57,372 nt of DNA from Actinomycetes bacterium (GTDB taxonomy: Bacteria; Actinomycetota; Acidimicrobiia; Acidimicrobiales; Acidimicrobiaceae): contig JAJZLQ010000135.1 in assembly GCA_021850605.1 (NCBI GenBank), positions 1 through 57,372 of the forward strand. The letters are read 5' to 3'. Made by a program: the position numbers and the translations under genes. The notes under the pieces are model-generated. The model was not told the origin of the DNA, ran no database searches, and saw only the letters and a list, made by a program, of their open reading frames with translations. The first letter of the stretch is position 1, and the number at the start of each line of letters is the position of its first letter. Of this stretch, positions 45,927 to 53,262 are shown piece after piece.

Positions 45927-46505
45927 TCATACCGACTCCAGGGAACGGCCGTCGAGCACGATCCCGCGCGCCTTCAGCTCCGGCGGAGTGCTCTCAAGCG
46001 CCCGGTCGTACATGCCAGGGATGCCGGCGACGTACCAAACAGCGTCGAGGGCAGCTACCTCCGCTGTCCAGGCTGGCGGCTCCTGGCCGGCCCCTCGGAA
46101 CTGATTCTCGACGACACCGGCCAGCAGGGAATCCCAGCGTGGATCCCCAGTTGTCGAAGGCCGCGCGAAAAAGATCGCCCGGTCAGCTTCCGTCTCGAGC
46201 GATGCGGCATTGTTGAGGCACTCGATGACAATGCGGAACAGATCCTCGACCGGCCATCCCTCCCGGATGCCGGCACGAATTCCTGCCGCGGCCGAGGGCA
46301 CGGTAACGAGCCCGTAGACGTGGACAGGGCTCTCTTTACCCGCGGCGACGGCCGCCACCAAGCGTTCCACGACCGTGGGCGAAGGCTGTTTCGCGCCACG
46401 TTCGTAGGCGGCGACGTTGGACTCCGAGGTGCCCGCCGCGCGGGCCACCTGCTTCGCGGTCAGGCCCGCTGCAAACCGGCGTGCCCTGAGATCCCATCCC
46501 TCCAT
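45927..46505 (-). CDS. XRE-family helix-turn-helix regulator, probable orphan antitoxin
   Basis: A 192-residue protein with an N-terminal Cro/CI-type HTH (LRARRFAAGLTAKQVARAAG, then TSESNVAAYERGAKQPS, residues 6-43) and a C-terminal domain. That domain (PAWTAEVAALDAVWYVAGIP, then STPPELKARGI) resembles the tail of antitoxins that pair with nucleotidyltransferase-type toxins. No such toxin lies next to it on this strand; only the 64-residue gene follows. ATG 46505 is the only reasonable start. Confidence 0.75.
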   Translation of the reverse strand: MEGWDLRARRFAAGLTAKQVARAAGTSESNVAAYERGAKQPSPTVVERLVAAVAAGKESPVHVYGLVTVPSAAAGIRAGIREGWPVEDLFRIVIECLNNAASLETEADRAIFFARPSTTGDPRWDSLLAGVVENQFRGAGQEPPAWTAEVAALDAVWYVAGIPGMYDRALESTPPELKARGIVLDGRSLESV

Positions 46506-46624
46506 GGCTTCGTTATATCAGGTATCAGTTATCACAAAATTGGGGCGTCAGCTGGCGCATTCACCCGGGTCAGCGGCCATTCCAAAGCCGCATCTCCTCC
46601 CGCCGGCGCAGAGCAGGTGCAGGC

Positions 46625-46659
46625 CCTGGGAAGCCCTTTGCCCGCCAAGCTCGTGGACC
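46625..46659. repeat. 35-bp direct repeat, left copy
   Basis: Begins CCTGGGAAGCCC and ends CTCGTGGACC. It matches 34 of 35 bases of 48940-48974. The two copies flank the first abiEi-abiEii pair. Weaker similarity continues for about 25 bp to the right of both. Confidence 0.85.
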
Positions 46660-46858
46660 GCGTGGCGAGCCGGGCAGACCGATGTTTGCAGTTGCTCGGG
46701 ACGGGCTCGACGTTGGCCACGCCCAAGTCTTCTCTCCGGCTCAGCCCGCGCGGGGCGATGCCGGATCTCGGGCAAAGCCGGGGCGGTACGCCTTCGTTCT
46801 AGGTCTCCGGGCCTCTCCGCGCGGCCATAGAAAGCGGACGCCGGGTGAGATACACTAC

Positions 46859-46886
46859 TTGAATTGTATCTATATAGATATATACT
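46859..46886 (+). promoter_or_regulatory. Promoter and operator of abiE-1
   Basis: TTGAAT (46859-46864) and TATACT (46881-46886) are 16 bp apart. A perfect 14-bp palindrome, TATCTATATAGATA (46867-46880), fills the spacer. ATG 46893 is 6 nt after the -10 box with no binding site, so the mRNA should be leaderless. The palindrome is a good candidate for repression by AbiEi, known to bind inverted repeats in its own promoter. Confidence 0.65.
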
Positions 46887-46892
46887 GCAAGT

Positions 46893-47951
46893 ATGCCATC
46901 TGGAAATTCGCGCCGAGTGATAGCTGAGATCACCGCCCAGCAATGGGGTATGGTGACGTCGGCTCAAGCCGATGCGCTTGGCGTCACTCGTCTGGACCTT
47001 TCGCGTTTCACCAAGGCCGGTTATCTCCAGCGACAGGCCCATGGCGTCTACATGGATCCGGGAACGCCGGCCAGTCAATTCGATGACCTGCGCGCCGCTT
47101 GGCTGAGCACCGATCCGAAGCGAATGGGGTTCGAGCGCATCAAGGACGGTGCGGACGGTGTTGTTGTCGCCTCGGCGTCCGCTGCCTGGCTCCATGGCAT
47201 CGGGGACCTGTGGGCTGACCGTCATGATTTCGTCTGTCCCATTCGTCGCCAGAGCCAGCGGCCGGAAGTCCGCTACAGGCAGCGGATGCTCGACCCTCGA
47301 GACGTGACTCTCGTCGAAGGTCTGCCTGTGATGACGGTCGAGCGTACCATCGCGGACCTGGTGGAAGTCGTGGGTGACCTGAGCCTGGTGGCCGGCGCAC
47401 TCCGGGACGCCTGGCTCAAAGGCGCAGTCGACCTGGCTCGGCTTCGGGATCTGCTGTCTCCTCTTGCAGCGCGGCGGGGATTCAAGAAGGACGATGGCAC
47501 TGCGCTGCTGGCTCGACTGCAGGAGATCGCAGGCATTGACCTGGACACAGTTGCACGTCGCGTGGCAGCCAACGCGCCGCTGGGTTCTCGTGTCGTCTCC
47601 GATTACGTCGGCAGCCTTACCGAGGCCGATTTCGACTCGATCGGCAAAACGCCGGAGATGCAAGAAGCCATGCGCTCGATCCAGGACGGGATCGCCGCGA
47701 CACTCCGTGCCGGCCTGTGGGAGCAGTGGATTGCCGCCCATGCAACCACCGAGCCCGTGCGGGGGGTCAACCCGACCATGAACGCAGACCTCCTCAACCT
47801 TGTCGCCAAGGTCAGCGAACAGCTCACCGGGATGACCACCATGATGAAACTCAGCCAGGCCTGGGCAAAGTCGCTGGGTAGTAACACCGCAGTCGGCGCC
47901 GATGTACGGGCCGCAAGCCTCGAAGTCCAGAGGGCGCTGGCAGATGCCTGA
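46893..47951 (+). CDS. AbiEi family antitoxin (type IV toxin-antitoxin), copy 1
   Basis: A 352-residue protein with the AbiEi order. An N-terminal winged helix (QWGMVTSAQADALGVTRLDL, then FTKAGYLQRQAHGVYMD, residues 13-55) is followed by the domain containing VVASASAAWLHGIGDLWAD near 90 and GLPVMTVERTIADLVEVVGD near 143. A longer helical C-terminus (about 220-352) is unusual for the family. In known systems AbiEi represses the operon and counters the AbiEii nucleotidyltransferase. It overlaps abiEii by 8 nt. Confidence 0.85.
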   Translation: MPSGNSRRVIAEITAQQWGMVTSAQADALGVTRLDLSRFTKAGYLQRQAHGVYMDPGTPASQFDDLRAAWLSTDPKRMGFERIKDGADGVVVASASAAWLHGIGDLWADRHDFVCPIRRQSQRPEVRYRQRMLDPRDVTLVEGLPVMTVERTIADLVEVVGDLSLVAGALRDAWLKGAVDLARLRDLLSPLAARRGFKKDDGTALLARLQEIAGIDLDTVARRVAANAPLGSRVVSDYVGSLTEADFDSIGKTPEMQEAMRSIQDGIAATLRAGLWEQWIAAHATTEPVRGVNPTMNADLLNLVAKVSEQLTGMTTMMKLSQAWAKSLGSNTAVGADVRAASLEVQRALADA

Positions 47952-48864
47952 ACACGAGCCCTACCCAACACCTGCGAGCGTCGAAAACGCAATAAAACAC
48001 GCCGCACAGAGGGCCGCGTCACTCGATCCATCGCTTGGCGTGAGCAAGAGAATCGAGCTCGAGTATTTCAACCGCTTCCTGAGTCGGATCTTCTCTGACG
48101 GAACTTCCTCGGATTGGGTCCTGAAAGGCGGAACGGGCATGCTCGCACGGGTGCCAAATACCAGAGCGACTCGCGACATCGATCTGCACCTCCAGTCTGC
48201 GAGTCTCGACGAAGCGCTCCAGGAGCTTGTCCGCTTGGCCTCCATCGATCTCGGCGATCACTTCCGGTTCGAGTATTCCAGCAGCAACTCGATCGATAAC
48301 GACGCCCAGCCCTACAGTCCACTCGTCCGCGTGAATTTCAACGTCTTCATTGGATTGAACAAGAAAGTACCGCTTCGTGTGGATGTGGTGACGGGTCCAG
48401 GCGTGACCGGAGAGATCACGACCGCCGAGCCGGCGGGCGCGCTTGATTTGCCCAGGTTGGTCAGTCATAGCTACCGTCTGTATCCGGTAGTCGACCAGAT
48501 CGCCGACAAAGTCTGTGCGACGATGACCAAGTATGGCCAGCAGCCCTCCAGTCGAGAGAAGGACCTTGTCGATCTGGTCGTGCTAGCGACGACCCAGGAC
48601 ATTCCAGGTGCTGCGCTCCGTAGAGCGATACAGAGCGAATCGCTCCGGCGCCGGATTGGGCCGCTTGACGGTTTCGCAACGCCTGCTTCCTGGGGGGTCG
48701 GTTACGCCGAGCTCAGCAAGTCCGTGACCCACTGCCACGGGTACCCAACAGCCAAAGCTGCCACCGAACTTCTGACGCGGTTGATCGATCCAGCTCTGTC
48801 GGGCGTCGTCGATCAGCAGACTTGGGCACACCAGAACCTCGACTGGGTGCGTCGGGACATTTAG
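47944..48864 (+). CDS. AbiEii family nucleotidyltransferase toxin, copy 1
   Basis: A 306-residue polymerase-beta-like nucleotidyltransferase. Motif 1 is VLKGGTGMLARV near residue 57 and the metal-binding Asp pair is in RATRDIDLHLQS near 73. The mid-region motif VDQIADKVCATMTKYG is near 185, with SREKDLVDLVVLA after it. This is the DUF1814/AbiEii pattern. Homologous toxins modify tRNA and arrest growth during phage infection. ATG 47944 lies inside the end of abiEi, consistent with coupled translation. Confidence 0.87.
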   Translation: MPEHEPYPTPASVENAIKHAAQRAASLDPSLGVSKRIELEYFNRFLSRIFSDGTSSDWVLKGGTGMLARVPNTRATRDIDLHLQSASLDEALQELVRLASIDLGDHFRFEYSSSNSIDNDAQPYSPLVRVNFNVFIGLNKKVPLRVDVVTGPGVTGEITTAEPAGALDLPRLVSHSYRLYPVVDQIADKVCATMTKYGQQPSSREKDLVDLVVLATTQDIPGAALRRAIQSESLRRRIGPLDGFATPASWGVGYAELSKSVTHCHGYPTAKAATELLTRLIDPALSGVVDQQTWAHQNLDWVRRDI

Positions 48865-48939
48865 GGGGTAACTGGCGGTTCCGTATCCGACCGGATCTCA
48901 CGCCACCGCCAGCAGGTCGGGGACATCCCGGCCACGGCA

Positions 48940-48974
48940 CCTGGGAAGCCCCTTGCCCGCCAAGCTCGTGGACC
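48940..48974. repeat. 35-bp direct repeat, right copy
   Basis: Second copy (34 of 35 bases). It lies 75 bp after the first abiEii gene and 79 bp before the second abiEi gene, 2315 bp from the left copy. One frame reads LGSPLPAKLVD in both copies, so the repeat could be a remnant of coding sequence. Confidence 0.85.
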
Positions 48975-49029
48975 TCGTCGTCGCCCGCGCAGGCCGATCA
49001 ACAGGCATGCGCGCGTAATATTACTATCT

Positions 49030-49047
49030 GTATATTTCGCGTATACT
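49030..49047 (+). promoter_or_regulatory. Promoter and operator of abiE-2
   Basis: TATACT (49042-49047) is exactly 6 nt before ATG 49054, the same layout as in abiE-1. GTATA (49030-49034) and TATAC (49042-49046) form an inverted repeat over the -10 box. A TAATATTA palindrome (49016-49023) lies at the -35 position, with no good -35 box. Confidence 0.55.
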
Positions 49048-49053
49048 AAAAGC

Positions 49054-49578
49054 ATGAGGACCTCCGAGCTCATGGCTGTACTCGACGACATGGACCGCCA
49101 AGGCATCTGGGCGCTCGACACCCACCGTCTCGCCCTTCTCTTTCCTAAAGAGGGAAACCAGCTCAACATCTCGCTCTCCCGCCAGGCCCGCGCGGGTTAC
49201 ATCACCCGTCTCTCCCGGGGTGTCTACGTCAACCCCAGGGCCCGGTCCATGCCGGCCGAGCCTCTGCTGGCGGCGTCCTCGTTCTTGCGTCCTTTCGACT
49301 TCGCCTGGCTCTCGCTGGAGTCCGTCCTCTCCGAGGCGGGCTGGATCTCCCAGATCCCCATGCGCTACACCATGATGACCACCGGCCGCTCCGGCGTCAT
49401 CGAAACCCCCTATGGCGTGATCGAATTCACCCATTCGAGCTGCTCAAAGGGAATGGAGGGGATTTCCTTCGATCCGGCGCGGAGCTGCTACATGGCGGAC
49501 CCCGGGCGCGCCTATTCCGACCTGCGCAACGTCGGGCGCAATCTGGACCTTGTCGAGCCGCTGGAGATGGCCAGATGA
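49054..49578 (+). CDS. AbiEi family antitoxin, copy 2
   Basis: A compact 174-residue AbiEi. The N-terminal winged helix (GIWALDTHRLALLFPKEGNQ, then ISLSRQARAGYITRLSRGVY) is followed by SFLRPFDFAWLSLESVLSEA near residue 78 and TTGRSGVIETPYGVIEFTHS near 115. It is half the size of copy 1 and not closely similar, so the two operons are not a recent duplication. Its TGA overlaps the next ATG as ATGA. Confidence 0.83.
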   Translation: MRTSELMAVLDDMDRQGIWALDTHRLALLFPKEGNQLNISLSRQARAGYITRLSRGVYVNPRARSMPAEPLLAASSFLRPFDFAWLSLESVLSEAGWISQIPMRYTMMTTGRSGVIETPYGVIEFTHSSCSKGMEGISFDPARSCYMADPGRAYSDLRNVGRNLDLVEPLEMAR

Positions 49579-50546
49579 CCGGGCCCGATCTTGATTCGCT
49601 ACGCAGGCTGGCCGAACTCAACGCCAGGGCCCAGGGGGGGACGGTCGACGCCGTGTTGAAGGAGCTCCTCCACTACGAGATTCTCCAGGCCATGCTCGAG
49701 ACCGACGTCTTTCAGGCCTTGACCTTCCGGGGCGGTACCGCTTTGCGGCTTTGCTACCGGGGAGAGCGCTACTCCGAGGACCTCGACTTCGTTTGCGGGA
49801 CGCAATTCGATCCGGGCGTTCTGGGCGGCCTTGGCGATGTCCTGGCCGAGCGGATCGGCCGCTTATACGGACTGGAAGTCGAGTTGGGAGCGCGCACGCC
49901 CACGCCTGGCTCGGGAGTGCAGGTAGGCAGGTGGCGTGCCAAGGTGCAGGTCCACGCCTCGGATCGCTCCATCCGTCAGGCCAATTGCATCAACATCGGG
50001 GTCGCCGCGGTGCCTGCCTACACCCGCGAACTGCTGCGCGTCCAGCCCTCGATTCGGGAACTACCCGCAAGCTACTGCGCGCTGTTGGTGCCGACCGAGT
50101 CGCTCGCAGAGATTGCGGCCGACAAGGTCGTCGCCTTCGGGGCGCGTAACCACCTCAAGCACGGCGACGTCTGGGACTTGTGGTCTCTGGGCTCAAGGGG
50201 CGTGCAGGCTCCTTTCGAGCTGGTCGGGAAAAAGCTGGATGACTACGGGATCGATCCGGTCCAGTTCGCAGCCGGCGCCCAGGCCCGGCTCGCCGAGATC
50301 CTGGATCCCGGCTACCGCGCGGTCTTTGTGCGCGAGATGCAGCGCTTCGCGGACCAGCGCACCTTCGCTCTCTTGGTTCGGGGCGAGCTGGTGGGCTCGA
50401 TGCTCAAAGTGGCGGCCGCCATCCTGGAGCCGGCGATCTCCGCCGCCGCGGGCGGCCTTGGCGGTGGCCTCACCCGTCCGGCTACGGCCGGGCCGGAAAA
50501 CCTCCCGGGCACCGAACAGCCACGGAGCGGTCCTGCTTCGCTCTAG
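49575..50546 (+). CDS. AbiEii family nucleotidyltransferase toxin, copy 2
   Basis: A 323-residue nucleotidyltransferase with motif 1 in LTFRGGTALRLCYRGERYSE near residue 49 and the Asp pair in EDLDFVCG near 68. TESLAEIAADKVVAFGARNH near 175 and HGDVWDLWSLGSRG follow. The last 40 residues (from VAAAILEPAISAAAGGL on) are Gly/Ala/Pro-rich and look unstructured. It overlaps abiEi-2 by 4 nt, and its stop overlaps the stop of the convergent gene at 50543. Confidence 0.85.
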   Translation: MTGPDLDSLRRLAELNARAQGGTVDAVLKELLHYEILQAMLETDVFQALTFRGGTALRLCYRGERYSEDLDFVCGTQFDPGVLGGLGDVLAERIGRLYGLEVELGARTPTPGSGVQVGRWRAKVQVHASDRSIRQANCINIGVAAVPAYTRELLRVQPSIRELPASYCALLVPTESLAEIAADKVVAFGARNHLKHGDVWDLWSLGSRGVQAPFELVGKKLDDYGIDPVQFAAGAQARLAEILDPGYRAVFVREMQRFADQRTFALLVRGELVGSMLKVAAAILEPAISAAAGGLGGGLTRPATAGPENLPGTEQPRSGPASL

Positions 50547-50959
50547 GTCGGCGGATCATCGGCCGCGGCGGTTTCGGTGACAACGTTGTGCCACCCCAGG
50601 ACGCGCTTGGGCATCGGCGGCAGGGCGTCACCCGGCTCGACCAAACCCAGACGGTAATGCCAGTAGGACCAAGAGCGAGGCCGAAGCCACCCGGCCTCCG
50701 CCCGGCCGATGACTGCGCGCAGGCGGTCCATTCCCACCAGGCGTTCAAGCTCGCGAGCGTCCTCGAAGGTGCCGATGTCCATTATCTGGGCGATAAGCCG
50801 ATCGGGATACCGCAATGCTTCATCCGGCGTCTTCCACCAGATGTACGCCGGCGAGACTCGTTCGAGGAAGGACCGCGCCTGCGGGCTGAGTCCGTCGAGA
50901 TCAGCCACGGAATGCCGGCTCGCACATGAGTGCCGCCAAGAGACTGGACACTCCCTCAT
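50543..50959 (-). CDS. Conserved hypothetical protein facing abiEii-2
   Basis: A 138-residue soluble protein. The core SPAYIWWKTPDEALRYPDRL (near residue 34), IAQIMDIGTFEDARELERLV and SWSYWHYRLGL (near 98) recalls a small family with YIWWKTP and SWxYWHYRLG motifs that I associate with neighbourhoods of AbiEii-type nucleotidyltransferases. The function is unknown. AGAGGA lies 5 nt before ATG 50959, supporting this start. It converges on abiEii-2 with a 4-nt overlap, so the placement is not an operon with it. Confidence 0.7.
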   Translation of the reverse strand: MRECPVSWRHSCASRHSVADLDGLSPQARSFLERVSPAYIWWKTPDEALRYPDRLIAQIMDIGTFEDARELERLVGMDRLRAVIGRAEAGWLRPRSWSYWHYRLGLVEPGDALPPMPKRVLGWHNVVTETAAADDPPT

Positions 50960-51019
50960 CCTATTCCTCTAGCCATGGCTGGCTCTGGGCTCACGGGCGC
51001 GGCCGCTTGTTGTCGATGT

Positions 51020-52066
51020 TTAGGCGGCTTCGCGCTCCCGCTCGGGCTTGCGCCGGCGTGAAAGCCACCCGATCAGGAGGACCCCTCCAGCCGCTGCCGC
51101 CACACCGGCCAGGCCTCCGCCGATCGCAGCCGAGGAGAGGGTGCTCGAGAGCTTGCGCTCGGGCACGCCCCCGCCCGCAGCCCCTACCAGCTTCACGCTG
51201 GATCCGGGACCGGTACCGCTCTGGCCGCCGGTCGGCTGAGCCGCCGCATGGGGAACAAGGGCCGGATCCGTCGTCGACGTGGTTGACGTGGTTGAAGTGG
51301 TCGTGGTGGCGGCCGGCGTATAGGTGCCGCCACCGGAAGTCGGCGCCCGGCCGACAGGCGCCTCGGTCACCGGCATCGTCTGGCCGCCGGCAAGTGCCTG
51401 CTCGAGCGGATTGACGACGCTCTCCCAGTTGGGAGAGGTGCTGACGATGCAGCCGGTGGGAATCTCGGTGGGCCACGGTGGCGGAGACCAATTCGGGCCC
51501 ACGCAGGAGGAGCTGATGGTGGCCGAGATGGTGCCGATCGAGTACTCGTAGCTGACCGTTCCGTTCGGTGGTGGAGGTGCGGTCGTGGCCGTGGTCGGTG
51601 CCAGGGGGGCAAGCAGCGTAACGCTGGAGGAGAGGCTTGCTCCGTTGGGAAGTACATTCGGCTCGGGGGCGATGGTTACGGTGAGCTCAACCGTGCCAGC
51701 CGCGGCATTGCTCCAGCTGGCCGCGAAGTTGCCCGAGGTGTTGGTATATCCGCTGATCGACAGCTGGCCGTTAGAGAATGAAAACCCGGTCGGCGCCGAA
51801 GTCGCGGTCACCGTCACCGGCCAGCCTTCAACTGGAAGCGATGGCGGATTGGTGCCACTGAGCGGCGTGCAGATGATGCTCCCTGCGACCGTGCCCGAGC
51901 CGTTGTTTGAGGTAATGGGGGTTGTGAAGTTGATCGGAAATCCCCCATATCCGGCACCGGGTGGGACATAGTCGCACTGGCTGACCGTGTAGTAGGTGGC
52001 GCTGGCGGGCTTCTCCGTCAGCCGATACGGACGCGAGGCGACGCCGGCCAGGCCCAGCGCCAACAC
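51020..52066 (-). CDS. Cell-surface protein with C-terminal membrane anchor, start disrupted
   Basis: A 348-residue Ser/Thr/Pro-rich protein. The central part looks like one or two Ig-like beta domains (GWPVTVTATSAPTGFSFSNG, and WSNAAAGTVELTVTIAPEPN). A low-complexity TTTTSTTSTTSTT stretch comes near residue 255. The end is a membrane helix and a basic tail (GGVLLIGWLSRRRKPEREREA). The frame continues upstream of this GTG to ATG 52132 and would add a full signal peptide (KVLLRLANVAVLALGLAG), but a TAG at 52109-52111 interrupts it. As annotated from GTG 52066 the signal peptide is incomplete, so the gene may be inactive. Confidence 0.65.
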   Translation of the reverse strand: MLALGLAGVASRPYRLTEKPASATYYTVSQCDYVPPGAGYGGFPINFTTPITSNNGSGTVAGSIICTPLSGTNPPSLPVEGWPVTVTATSAPTGFSFSNGQLSISGYTNTSGNFAASWSNAAAGTVELTVTIAPEPNVLPNGASLSSSVTLLAPLAPTTATTAPPPPNGTVSYEYSIGTISATISSSCVGPNWSPPPWPTEIPTGCIVSTSPNWESVVNPLEQALAGGQTMPVTEAPVGRAPTSGGGTYTPAATTTTSTTSTTSTTDPALVPHAAAQPTGGQSGTGPGSSVKLVGAAGGGVPERKLSSTLSSAAIGGGLAGVAAAAGGVLLIGWLSRRRKPEREREAA

Positions 52067-52132
52067 CGCGACATTGGCCAGCCGAAGCAGAACCTTGGTC
52101 CGGTTCCTCTACAAGTCGCCCATCTTGAACAT
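52067..52132 (-). other. Upstream signal-peptide frame with in-frame TAG
   Basis: In the same frame as the surface protein, ATG 52132 reads Met-Phe-Lys-Met-Gly-Asp-Leu-stop (TAG at 52111-52109), then RNRTKVLLRLANVA into the annotated start. A single TGG to TAG change would explain it. Confidence 0.6.
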
Positions 52133-52241
52133 CTGGCCACCACTTCACTTTTGCTGCGCTGAACTAACCGCCCTCACTATCGGCAACTCCAAATAGGAAA
52201 TAAGCGGACCCCGGTCAGCGCCTTGTCGTCGCCGGTGCCCT

Positions 52242-52492
52242 TCAGCACTCCTGCGGCGGCTCTATCGCCTTGATCAGCCGGGCCAGCGCCTTCCGGGCGG
52301 CCGCCTTGTCCAGCACGGTCTCGTCCTCCGGACAGCTCCTCGACAGAGTGCAATCCGGGCAGCCCGCCGCACAGGAGCACTTGGCCGCGATCACATAGCT
52401 CAGCTGGAGCAACCGCACGAAGCGGTTGAGGAGCTGTTCGGAGATGCCCGAGCCTCCTCGGCGGGTGTCGGCGATCCAGATCTCGCCCCCTC
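52242..52492 (-). pseudogene. C-terminal fragment of a DUF1998-type helicase
   Basis: The minus strand encodes GEIWIADTRRGGSGISEQLL, then NRFVRLLQLSYVIAAKCSCA, AGCPDCTLSRSCPEDETVLD and KAAARKALARLIKAIEPP to a TGA stop. The four-cysteine pattern C-x-C, GCPxC, C followed by LDK-AA is that of the DUF1998 tail of DEAD/DEAH helicases. Only about 83 residues remain, and the frame is closed by TGA just upstream. It abuts the broken abiEi gene on the other strand, so a rearrangement joined the two remnants near 52492. Confidence 0.6.
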
Positions 52493-52493
52493 A

Positions 52494-53156
52494 CTGGCCA
52501 GCGTGGCACCGGCCACGTTCGCGCGACAGGCGGCGGCTGGCAAGCTGCTGAGGCGAGTCGCGCACGGCGTCTAGCTCGTCGCCGGGGCGCCCATACCCGA
52601 CCACCTTGAGCTGCGAGTGGCTTGGCTTCAGCTGGCACCGGGGACACCGGCCTGGAAGAGGGTGCCCGCCCAAGGAGGGGTGTCGCACCGATCGGCAGCC
52701 TCGGTGTATGGCCTGGGCGAGCTTCCCGCGGATCTGCACGAATTCACGCTCCCGGAACGACGGCAGACCGAACGCCCGACCGTAAGGATCCACCGGCGAT
52801 CCCTAGGTCCAAACGAGTGGCAGCGTCATAGTGGCCTGCTCGTCACCAGTCCGTCCCGTACGGTCGGCGATCTGATTGCTGGCTACGAAGACCCCGAGGC
52901 CGTTGGCCGGCTGATCGGCGAGATCCTGCGCAAAGGTTACGACTCCGCCACCGCGGTCGCCCAGGCGATATCTCCCGCGGTCGCCAGGTTCGGCCTGAAA
53001 TCGAGGGACGGCATCGCCCTGCTTCGCCGGCTCCTCGAGATGCCAGGTGATCCCGACGTCGCCGCGTGGGTGGCCTCGGCGGAATCCGGGCCACCCGCTG
53101 AGGGTCGACATACTCCATCGCGGTCGGCTCGGGCCGTGCGGGTCAGCGAGTTCTAA
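52494..53156 (+). pseudogene. Broken AbiEi antitoxin gene (copy 3)
   Basis: The frame reads an AbiEi protein: winged-helix part LASVAPATFARQAAAGKLLR, RVAHGV, a TAG (52572-52574) where Tyr is expected, LVAGAPIPDHLELRVAWLQL, GGVSHRSAASVYGLGELPAD, TSPSRTVGDLIAGYEDP and SRDGIALLRRLLEMPG. The C-terminus is complete. The first 15-20 residues are missing at the junction with the helicase fragment. The part after TAG could be made from GTG 52617 but would lack the DNA-binding domain. No abiEii partner follows. Confidence 0.7.
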
Positions 53157-53262
53157 TAACGATACGCGCAGCTGCCGATCTACCCCGCGGTAATCCTCAC
53201 AGGACCCATTGGCACTATCCCTGCGGCGGTGGCCATCAGCACTACCGAGAGAGAAAGTTGGC

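Larger units (their letters stand above)
46506..46892. other. Gap before the first abiE operon
   Basis: No gene with support. The gap contains the first copy of the 35-bp direct repeat (46625-46659) and, at its right end, the abiE promoter with a palindrome. The sequence after the repeat is also partly similar to that after the second copy. Confidence 0.5.

Noticed and set aside
46548-47741. 397-codon minus-strand frame opposite abiEi-1
   Set aside because: It crosses the abiE promoter and is a shadow of a motif-supported gene.
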